Assembly (NCBI GenBank): GCA_021839785.1
Contig: JAKCAB010000436.1
Coordinates: 1 to 7,656 of the forward strand
Source of the DNA: a bacterium
GTDB taxonomy: Bacteria > Verrucomicrobiota > Verrucomicrobiae > Limisphaerales > J093
Direction: 5' to 3'
DNA length: 7,656 nt
Shown: positions 1 through 5,541 of the stretch, piece by piece
How positions within the stretch are numbered: the first letter of the stretch is position 1
Layout: each line of letters begins with the position of its first letter
Translations under genes and position numbers: made by a program
The notes under the pieces: model-generated
What the model was told of the DNA's origin: nothing
Database searches by the model: none
Seen by the model: the letters and a program-made list of their open reading frames with translations, nothing else

Positions 1-806
1 GCCCCCGCGCGTTGGAGCGGGTCCCAGTATTGCGAATTGATGAGCGCCTTGGCGTTGCGATCCGCCGGATTCGCCGGCGGGTTGATCCGCTCGCTCTTGC
101 GCACCTCCGCGTGCCCGTCGTTGAACGCGATCACCGCCGCCCCAAGATGACGCTTTGGCTCCACCCCCTCGTACGTCGGGAACGAGCTGTTCCGCACCAC
201 GGCGGGGTCCATGCAGGCTGATTCCCACCACAGGCTGCTGCCCCACGACGGCGGGTTGCCGTAAGGTTGCTTGTCGCCCACCACCAGATTCAGGGAGGGG
301 CTGACGATCCCGCTCCGTTTGAAGGAGTCATCCACGTGGAACGCAACACCGCCCACGGTGATGTCCTGGGGGCCGTAGGGGTGGTGGCCCAGGAACCATC
401 CGTTGTACCCGTAGCCGACCAGGTGGCAGTCGAACTTCCATTGCCAGGTGGTGCCATCGTCCAGGCGCTTGCCCTTGATGGCGGGGTCATGGAAGAGGTT
501 ACTGCTGCCGCTGCTGTACGGGACAATGGCCGTCCCCCACCAGTTGGTCAGCGACGGCGCGGCGTCGGCGGTGTTCAGGTTTTGATTGCGGTGGGCGGGG
601 AAGGTGTCCCGGTTGTCGTCCGTGTAAAGCTGCATGAACAGGTTGATCTGGCGCAGGTTGTTCATACACACCGTGCGCTGGCCTTTCGCCTTGGCCCGCG
701 CCAATGCCGGCAGCAACATGCCGGCGAGGATGGCGATGATCGCAATCACCACCAGCAGTTCGATCAAGGTGAAGCCGTTGCGGGACGAACGAGGCGAGTT
801 GTTCAT
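1..806 (-). CDS. Prepilin-type N-terminal cleavage/methylation domain protein with H-X9-DG motif (3' end cut by window)
   Basis: A type II secretion/type IV pilin-like pseudopilin; 268 codons are visible. It starts at ATG 806-804 and stays open to base 3. A short basic leader is followed by the prepilin peptidase site at residues 11-16 (G11|F12-T-L-I-E16, with the +5 glutamate). Next comes a hydrophobic helix to about residue 36 ([20 protein letters not shown]), then [17 protein letters not shown], typical of these proteins. The rest is an exported globular domain rich in W, Y and G. Residues 220-231 form the H-X9-DG motif (H220, D230-G231). The last visible residues, [12 protein letters not shown], resemble the usual C-terminus of the family, so probably only a few codons lie outside. 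It should be cleaved by a PilD-like peptidase and sit in the inner membrane or an envelope filament. Its exact role is unknown; such proteins are present in many copies in Verrucomicrobiota and Planctomycetota. It lies 12 bases downstream of the GH32 gene on the same strand, so cotranscription is likely. The family call is firm and the function is not. Confidence 0.9.
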   Translation of the reverse strand, partial: MNNSPRSSRNGFTLIELLVVIAIIAILAGMLLPALARAKAKGQRTVCMNNLRQINLFMQLYTDDNRDTFPAHRNQNLNTADAAPSLTNWWGTAIVPYSSGSSNLFHDPAIKGKRLDDGTTWQWKFDCHLVGYGYNGWFLGHHPYGPQDITVGGVAFHVDDSFKRSGIVSPSLNLVVGDKQPYGNPPSWGSSLWWESACMDPAVVRNSSFPTYEGVEPKRHLGAAVIAFNDGHAEVRKSERINPPANPADRNAKALINSQYWDPLQRAG

Positions 807-818
807 GGCAGAAGGGAC

Positions 819-2960
819 TTAAGGTTTCGGCGAAGACCACGCGGAGTGCAGCGCCCGCACAACCAAACCGTGAACCTGCGCGCGGCTGCCTTCGGCGAAG
901 GCTGCCAGCGCCCGGTCATCGGCTTTCGGTATCGCGGGCATCGGGACGTAAATAAGCCCCTTCTGGGCGAAAACTTCAAGTGAAGTTCGGTCTAAGAGCA
1001 CGTGAAGCTGAAGCTGGCCGGCCGCCAGCGGCACCGGCACCTTGAGATCGTTCACGGCCAGTTCCTGCCGCGCCACGTCGTAACGCAGCGTCTGCCCGCG
1101 CAAAACAATACCGACCACGCTGGCCTGGCCCGGCGCCAACGTGGCGTCCAGCTCCACCAACTCCGCCGCAAATCCTGCCAATGGATTCGTGCCCGGGGCC
1201 AGCGGACCGGGCGGCACGGTGCGCGTTTGGCCCCGAAGCGCTGCCAACTCGGCCACCGGTTGCCACGCCAGCCGCGGGCCGTCGGGCGTCGAACGCAGGC
1301 TCAGTTCGCACGGAAAGCACATCATCTGGTTGAACGGCATCCCCGGCACCGGTATCTGGCCCCAGCCGATCTGGATTCTTCGATCGGCGGGGGCATCGCT
1401 GTACGTTTGCGCCGCGTAAAAGCCGCGCCCGCGGTGGCCCGGCAGTTTGGGCGTCTCCGGCGTGAATCGCGTGCCGTCGAACGTCCCAACCAGGTACTCG
1501 CTGCTCGCGGCGGTGAGCACCCATTTCTTGTCCGCCAGGCGACCGTCCACCGGCAGCTCGAAAAAGTCCGGGCACTCGAAAAAGCCGGGCACTTCGCTGA
1601 GATAGGTCCAGTCGCGCAAGTTCGGCGAGGCGAAGAAATGGATGGTGTGCTGGCCGCCTTTCTCCACGTAGAGCGCCATGATCCAGCGTTGCGTCGGCTC
1701 GTGCCAGATCACTTTCGGATCGCGGTTGCCGGCGGAGATTTCCTTCAGCACCGGATTGCCGGCAAACTTCGTCCAGGTCCGGCCTTTGTCCACGCTGTAA
1801 GCCACGCATTGCGTGAACGGCTGGCCCGCCGACTCCGCACTGGTGCCACCGGCAGCCGTGTAAAAAAGCACGATCGGCGGGACGCCGTCGCGGCCGAACC
1901 CGCTCGTGTTTTTCCAGTCCACCACCGCCGAGCCGCTGAACATCGTGCCCAGCGCGTCCGGGTAAAGCGCCTCGCCCAGTTCATCCCAGTGGACCAGATC
2001 CCGGCTGGTCGCGTGGCCCCAGTGCATGTTGCCCCAGTTCCAGCCGTACGGATTGTGTTGAAAGAACAGGTGCCAGTTGCCCTCGAAATAAACCAAGCCG
2101 TTCGGGTCGTTGTTCCAGCCGCGCCGGGCCGAGAAGTGGAATTGTGGCCGCAGCGCCTCGCGGTACAAGTTCTCCTCGCCTTTGAAAGCGTCGCCCGGCT
2201 CGACCAGCTCCAGCGCCTTGGAATCGAGGGGGAACTTCTCCACCCGCAGCGTGACCGCCTGACCGTGCCAGGCCGAGACATCCAGAAATGCCCACCACCC
2301 GGGCTGGTCCGACAGCTCGATGTCGAACTGGCGGATCAACCGGCCGTCGGTCAGCACATCCAATCGCGTCTTCGGCGCGCCGGTCCGAACCGGGAAATTC
2401 AGGTAGCGCTTGGACACTGTCAGTGCGCGCGAGACGGTCCCGCGGATGCCAGCCGGACGCATATCGGTGAACACAATTTGATCCACGTTCACGTGTCCCC
2501 AGCCGCCGCGCTCGGCGTCCACGATTTCGAGATGCGCCGTCGAGCCTTTGAGTCCGGACACGTCCCAGGCCGCCGGCTGGAGCGCCTCGGCTTCGGCGCC
2601 CGTGGCGGTCCGGACCACCTTGCCATCCACGACCAGGTTGATGCAGGTCCGGCCGGCGTGCGCGCCGCCACCGATCAGGCATCCAATGTAGCGCCGGCTG
2701 AGCGTGAAGTCCGGCGAAGTCAACTTGCCGGTCGCGCCATCGCCGCCGTGGTAACTGTTCGCCAGTCCGGCGCCCTGAAAGCCGGTCACAGCTTGCTGGT
2801 TTGGCAGCGTGCCGTGCGCGGGGCCGGTGCCAAAGGCGTCGCCTTCCACCTTCCACGCGCCCCAGTCCGATCCTTCGAAATCGGCAAAGACCACGTCCTC
2901 CGCGCCAAGCAGCGACGGCACCAAGACAGATGCGAGCACGAGTGTGAGCCGGGCTTTCAT
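819..2960 (-). CDS. Secreted glycoside hydrolase family 32 protein (levanase/inulinase/invertase type)
   Basis: Predicted to hydrolyse beta-fructofuranosyl bonds in levan, inulin or sucrose outside the cytoplasm. The protein has 713 residues from ATG 2960-2958. That start gives a clean signal peptide (MKARLTLVLASVLVPSLLGA, cut near residue 20); a TTG 28 codons upstream does not and was rejected. Residues ~25-265 form one or two N-terminal beta-rich modules before the catalytic domain. The five-bladed propeller begins near 271. Its catalytic motifs are intact: WNNDPNG at 282-288 (nucleophile D285), FSGS at 341-344, RDP at 413-415 (transition-state stabiliser D414) and ECPD at 462-465 (acid/base E462). 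The C-terminal beta-sandwich spans about 560-705 and contains LDRTSLEVFAQ, a family signature. At 713 residues it is longer than a plain GH32 enzyme because of the N-terminal part. Specificity (levan, inulin or sucrose; endo or exo) cannot be read from sequence alone. It sits between a purine nucleoside phosphorylase gene and a pseudopilin gene. No transporter or fructokinase gene is in view. Confidence 0.95.
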   Translation of the reverse strand: MKARLTLVLASVLVPSLLGAEDVVFADFEGSDWGAWKVEGDAFGTGPAHGTLPNQQAVTGFQGAGLANSYHGGDGATGKLTSPDFTLSRRYIGCLIGGGAHAGRTCINLVVDGKVVRTATGAEAEALQPAAWDVSGLKGSTAHLEIVDAERGGWGHVNVDQIVFTDMRPAGIRGTVSRALTVSKRYLNFPVRTGAPKTRLDVLTDGRLIRQFDIELSDQPGWWAFLDVSAWHGQAVTLRVEKFPLDSKALELVEPGDAFKGEENLYREALRPQFHFSARRGWNNDPNGLVYFEGNWHLFFQHNPYGWNWGNMHWGHATSRDLVHWDELGEALYPDALGTMFSGSAVVDWKNTSGFGRDGVPPIVLFYTAAGGTSAESAGQPFTQCVAYSVDKGRTWTKFAGNPVLKEISAGNRDPKVIWHEPTQRWIMALYVEKGGQHTIHFFASPNLRDWTYLSEVPGFFECPDFFELPVDGRLADKKWVLTAASSEYLVGTFDGTRFTPETPKLPGHRGRGFYAAQTYSDAPADRRIQIGWGQIPVPGMPFNQMMCFPCELSLRSTPDGPRLAWQPVAELAALRGQTRTVPPGPLAPGTNPLAGFAAELVELDATLAPGQASVVGIVLRGQTLRYDVARQELAVNDLKVPVPLAAGQLQLHVLLDRTSLEVFAQKGLIYVPMPAIPKADDRALAAFAEGSRAQVHGLVVRALHSAWSSPKP

Positions 2961-3021
2961 GCGACGAAGGATGCCTGAGTTTGCGTGGCTGGCAATCCGG
3001 TAAGCTCCCTCGCCGCCGCTA

Positions 3022-3034
3022 CTCAGAGTCTGAG
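3022..3034. repeat. 13-base perfect palindrome upstream of the GH32 gene
   Basis: CTCAGA-G-TCTGAG is a perfect inverted repeat with 6-base arms around a single central base. It lies about 62 bases before the GH32 start codon and overlaps the first copy of the 18-base direct repeat. Its size and place would suit a dimeric repressor or activator site (inference). A 13-base palindrome can also arise by chance, and no known operator was recognised. Confidence 0.35.
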
Positions 3035-3062
3035 GGCAAAACAAAGTCCGAGGGCAAAACTT
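3027..3062. repeat. Two tandem 18-base direct repeats in the PNP-GH32 gap
   Basis: Copies at 3027-3044 and 3045-3062 read AGTCTGAGGGCAAAACAA and AGTCCGAGGGCAAAACTT, matching at 15 of 18 bases. They abut exactly and sit 67-102 bases before the GH32 start codon, in the 138-base noncoding gap after the phosphorylase gene. They could be a two-copy regulator site for the GH32-pseudopilin transcript, or a small local duplication. No clear -35/-10 pair or rho-independent terminator was seen in this gap. Confidence 0.5.
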
Positions 3063-3098
3063 CAGGATACGCGTGACGCACTGTTAAGCTCCAGCCAG

Positions 3099-3998
3099 TC
3101 ATCGGTGAGGTCGCCGGTCCCCGCGTCGGCCGGTGCATCGTTTGGCAAACTCCACTAACAGCGCGCCTGCCTGTTCCCGCGTCCGCGCCGCCATGGCCAG
3201 CACTTCGGCGTGGGAAATCGCGTGACGCGCCCGGCCGGCGGCGAGGTTGGTGATCACGCTCAGGCCGGCCACCCGCAGACCGCATTGCCGGGCCACGATG
3301 GCTTCCGGCACCGTGCTCATGCCCACCACGTCCGCGCCCAACCGGGCGAAGGCGCGAATTTCCGCCGGCGTTTCATAGCTGGGTCCCGACACGGCCAGGT
3401 ACACGCCGCGTCGCAGGCGCAGCTTCACCGCGCGCGCCGCCTGCACCAGTCGCGCCGACAACGTTGCGTCGTACACCGCGGTCAAATCCACGAAGCGCTC
3501 GCCGCCCGGCCAGACGGGTCCGCGCAGCGGATTGGCGCCCACGAAATTGATGTGGTCTTCGATCAACATGAAGTCGCCGGGCCGGAACGCCGGGTTGATG
3601 CCGCCCGCCGCGTTGGTGAGCAGCAGATCGGTAATGCCCAACCGGGCCAGCACGCGAACCGGAAACGTGACCGTGGCGAGGTCGTGGCCTTCGTAGAAAT
3701 GTGCCCGGCCGGCCAGCAGACAAACCGGCACGCCGCCCAGCCGGCCGAAAATCAATTTGCCCGCGTGCCCCGCCACGCCGGCGCCGGCGAAGCCGGGAAT
3801 GGCGTCGAACGCCAGCGCCCTTTCGATCGCAATCGCGTCGAGCACGCCGCCGAAGCCGCTGCCGAGCACGATGCCAAGCTGCGGTCGCAACGCGCAGGCG
3901 CGCTTCACGGTGGCGGTGGCGCGCGCCAGCAACCGTTCCGCGGCGAGACCGGCGGCGCGCGCGGCCGGTGGCCGGCTTGCTTTGGTAGGTCCGGGCAT
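3099..3998 (-). CDS. punA: Purine nucleoside phosphorylase, trimeric (PNP/MTAP) family
   Basis: Cytoplasmic purine salvage enzyme: (deoxy)inosine or guanosine plus phosphate gives free base plus (deoxy)ribose-1-phosphate. It has 299 residues from ATG 3998-3996. A TTG eight codons upstream (4022) would nearly touch the divergent gene, and nothing of the family's core lies before the ATG. Active-site residues, aligned by eye to human PNP, are present. The phosphate site has GSG at 46-48 (S47), H78 in AGHAG, and R98/H100/Y102 in GRAHFYEG. NAAGG is at 129-133. The purine site has E209 in GPSYET, M227-S228 in VGMS and N251 in SVITN. H263 in SHAEVL matches the sugar-binding histidine. N251 favours 6-oxopurine PNP over methylthioadenosine phosphorylase, which usually has aspartate there. 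A basic tail (TGRRGDRRPHR) ends the protein. The length is slightly above the usual 270-290 because of an Ala/Arg-rich N-terminus. It is first in a leftward run with the GH32 gene but separated by 138 bases, so probably transcribed separately. Confidence 0.93.
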   Translation of the reverse strand: MPGPTKASRPPAARAAGLAAERLLARATATVKRACALRPQLGIVLGSGFGGVLDAIAIERALAFDAIPGFAGAGVAGHAGKLIFGRLGGVPVCLLAGRAHFYEGHDLATVTFPVRVLARLGITDLLLTNAAGGINPAFRPGDFMLIEDHINFVGANPLRGPVWPGGERFVDLTAVYDATLSARLVQAARAVKLRLRRGVYLAVSGPSYETPAEIRAFARLGADVVGMSTVPEAIVARQCGLRVAGLSVITNLAAGRARHAISHAEVLAMAARTREQAGALLVEFAKRCTGRRGDRRPHR

Positions 3999-4024
3999 TA
4001 GGCTGCGCGGAAACTGGTACAAAG
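3999..4024. promoter_or_regulatory. 26-base divergent gap between PNP and moeB start codons
   Basis: The two ATG codons face away from each other with only 26 bases between them. The promoters must therefore reach into the opposite gene's 5' coding region, or the mRNAs must have very short leaders. Neither a strong -35/-10 pair nor a good Shine-Dalgarno sequence is visible; the purine run CGGAAAC lies about 12 bases before the moeB ATG, too far to be convincing. Listed because it must carry part of the control of both genes. Confidence 0.35.
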
Positions 4025-5170
4025 ATGGATTTAAGCAACGACGAAATCCGCCGGTACTCGCGTCACCTGCTCCTGCCCGAAGTGGGGTTGGCCGGGCAGA
4101 AGAAACTTCGTGCCGCGAGCGTGCTGTGCATCGGCGCCGGCGGACTCGGATCGCCGGTCGCGATGTACCTCGCCGCGGCCGGCGTGGGGCGGTTGGGGTT
4201 GGTGGATTTCGACGTGGTCGAGTTCTCGAACCTGCAACGCCAGTTGCTCCACGGCACGCCGGACGTGGGCCGGCCCAAAACCGAATCCGCCCGCGCCACG
4301 CTCATGCGCCTCAACCCGGAGGTCGAGGTGGTCCGGCATGACCTGCGCCTGACCCGCGCCAACGCGCTCGAGGTCCTGCGCGGCTACGACATCGTCGTGG
4401 ACGGCACGGACAATTTCGCCACCCGTTACCTGGCCAACGACGCCTGCGTGCTGCTGCGCAAGCCGAACGTCTATGGCTCGATCTTTCGCTGGGAAGGCCA
4501 GGCCAGCGTGTTCGCGCCGCACCTGGGCGGGCCGTGTTACCGCTGCCTCTACCCGGAACCGCCGCCGCCGGGCATGGTGCCCAGTTGCGCCGAAGGCGGC
4601 GTGTTGGGCGTTTTGCCGGGCATCGTCGGCTGTCTCCAGGCCACCGAGGTTTTGAAACTCATCCTGGGGCGCGGCACGACCTTGCTGGGCCGGTTGCTGC
4701 TGTTCAATGCACTGGAGGCGCGGTTCAAGGAACTGAAAGTGCGCCGCGACCCGGCCTGTCCGGTTTGCGGTGAGAATCCGACCCTCACGGAACTGATCGA
4801 CTACGACCAGTTCTGCGGCGTCCGTGGGGGCCCAAACGCCGGCGCGAACACCCACGAAGCGGCGGTGCAAGAAATGAAGCGCGCGCTGGACGACCCGTCG
4901 CTCGGCGTCGTGGTGGTGGACGTGCGCGAACCGCCCGAGTGGGACCTCGCCAGCGTGCCGGGTGCGCGACAGATCCCGCTGAGCGTGCTGGCGGAACGCG
5001 CCGGCGAACTCGATCCGGACCGCGCGTACTTGGTGGTCTGCGGGACGGGCACGCGTTCGTTGCGGGCGGTGGAATTGCTCCAGGCGCGGGGCTTCAAATT
5101 GGTGAAGAATGTTCGCGGCGGTCTGGCCGCGTGGGCCGCCGAGGTCGATCCCGCCTTCCCGCTTTGGTAA
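4025..5170 (+). CDS. moeB: MoeB/MOCS3-type sulfur-carrier adenylyltransferase with C-terminal rhodanese domain
   Basis: A 381-residue E1-like enzyme that adenylates the C-terminal glycine of a small sulfur carrier (MoaD, ThiS or similar), preparing it for thiocarboxylation in molybdopterin, thiamine or related sulfur-transfer pathways. The adenylation domain (1-255) has the family opening RYSRHLLLPEVG, ATP loop GAGGLG at 37-42, D61/D63 in VDFD, N69-L-Q-R72, K85 in GRPK, and DGTDN at 126-130. A structural zinc site is formed by CYRC (C171, C174) and CPVC (C245, C248). C188 in CAEGGVLGVLPG sits where the conserved MoeB cysteine lies. The rhodanese domain (about 275-381) has DVREPPEW and catalytic loop C339-G-T-G-T-R-S, so it can probably supply the sulfur itself, as in MoeZ, Uba4 and MOCS3. 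It ends in VDPAFPLW, like full-length relatives, so the gene is complete although the TIR relic begins right behind its stop. No carrier-protein gene is in the window, so the partner pathway is open. Confidence 0.94.
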   Translation: MDLSNDEIRRYSRHLLLPEVGLAGQKKLRAASVLCIGAGGLGSPVAMYLAAAGVGRLGLVDFDVVEFSNLQRQLLHGTPDVGRPKTESARATLMRLNPEVEVVRHDLRLTRANALEVLRGYDIVVDGTDNFATRYLANDACVLLRKPNVYGSIFRWEGQASVFAPHLGGPCYRCLYPEPPPPGMVPSCAEGGVLGVLPGIVGCLQATEVLKLILGRGTTLLGRLLLFNALEARFKELKVRRDPACPVCGENPTLTELIDYDQFCGVRGGPNAGANTHEAAVQEMKRALDDPSLGVVVVDVREPPEWDLASVPGARQIPLSVLAERAGELDPDRAYLVVCGTGTRSLRAVELLQARGFKLVKNVRGGLAAWAAEVDPAFPLW

Positions 5171-5403
5171 AGCGAGGGACTGGAAAAGGAAGTGGCAAGC
5201 GCCTTCGAGCGCGAGCGGCGGGACAAGCGCCCAAGTCGTGTTCCCCATCCGCCAGGATGGCGCGCTGATGGACGTGGAGGAAGGCTGGGCGGCGGACATA
5301 TCCGGCTCAGACGGCACAGCGGCGATTTTACGAACTGGAAAGACCACCAAGCCTGCCAGACGGCCTTCGCCCGGCTGCTGCGGGACTTGAAGGCTGAATC
5401 GAG
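5171..5403 (+). pseudogene. Decayed C-terminal part of a TIR-domain protein gene
   Basis: Three segments join into the C-terminal end of a bacterial TIR (TIR_2-like) domain. Frame 2, 5180-5232, gives LEKEVASAFERERRDKRP. Frame 3, 5235-5300, gives VVFPIRQDGALMDVEEGWAA then DI. Frame 2 again, 5303-5403, gives HSGDFTNWKDHQACQTAF followed by ARLLRDLKAES. These match the FPIRLDDA...AWA..IR.TRHIGDF..WKDH..YQ.AF.RLLRDLK pattern I know from this family. An extra base near 5233-5234 and a second indel near 5301-5302 break the frame. The 5' half, with the TIR start and most NAD-binding residues, is absent; the relic abuts the moeB stop codon. Intact relatives are often NAD-consuming immune effectors (family knowledge), but this copy cannot make one. 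Past 5403, frame 2 runs on to a TGA at 5444-5446 with no recognisable content. Sequencing error could explain the frameshifts but not the missing 5' half. No database search was done. Confidence 0.75.
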
Positions 5404-5437
5404 AACGCCGGCTTCGGCTTTCGCTCACGTTCCGGCA

Positions 5438-5453
5438 GCGGGTTGAAACCCGC
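5438..5453. repeat. 16-base inverted repeat between the TIR relic and the R-M gene
   Basis: GCGGGTT-GA-AACCCGC has perfect 7-base arms around two bases. In RNA it could form a 6-bp stem with a TGAA loop. It is not followed by a clean T-run (the nearest, ACTTTTCT, is 12 bases on), so it is not a standard terminator. It may be one copy of a dispersed palindromic repeat or a site linked to the neighbouring rearrangement. The remaining sequence from 5404 to the R-M start codon shows no gene, RNA or further repeat that I can support. Confidence 0.45.
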
Positions 5454-5541
5454 AGAGGACAGTGCACTTTTCTCGCTGCCGTCAGAAGGCCCCGTTGCCG
5501 TGCCTTGCTCCCGGCCGGCCACCTTGCCACACTCCCGGCGA

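Noticed and set aside
267..983. A 238-codon plus-strand open frame over the pseudopilin and the GH32 3' end
   Set aside because: It crosses the end of one real minus-strand gene into another and has low-complexity R/G/V content without motifs.
1002..2978. A 658-codon plus-strand open frame opposite the GH32 gene
   Set aside because: It is antisense to a gene with a signal peptide and complete GH32 catalytic motifs. The translation is rich in R, H, Q, V and A with no domain, the usual mirror frame of a GC-rich gene.
2961..3044. Longer GH32 start at a TTG, adding 28 residues
   Set aside because: The extension precedes a textbook signal peptide and would bury it; the upstream DNA is the direct-repeat region, more likely regulatory.
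3071..3098. Possible terminator for the PNP gene (GCGT-C-ACGC)
   Set aside because: The arms are four bases around a single base, which cannot form an RNA hairpin with a normal loop, and no T-run follows.
5192..5446. An 84-codon small gene starting at GTG, in the frame that ends with RLLRDLKAES
   Set aside because: Its two ends match a TIR domain but its middle is out of frame, so it is the remains of a longer gene and not a real small protein.
5443..5471. Possible promoter TTGAAA, 17 bases, ACTTTT before the R-M gene
   Set aside because: The -35 is fair but the -10 matches TATAAT at only two positions, and the TTGAAA is part of a palindrome; too weak to list.
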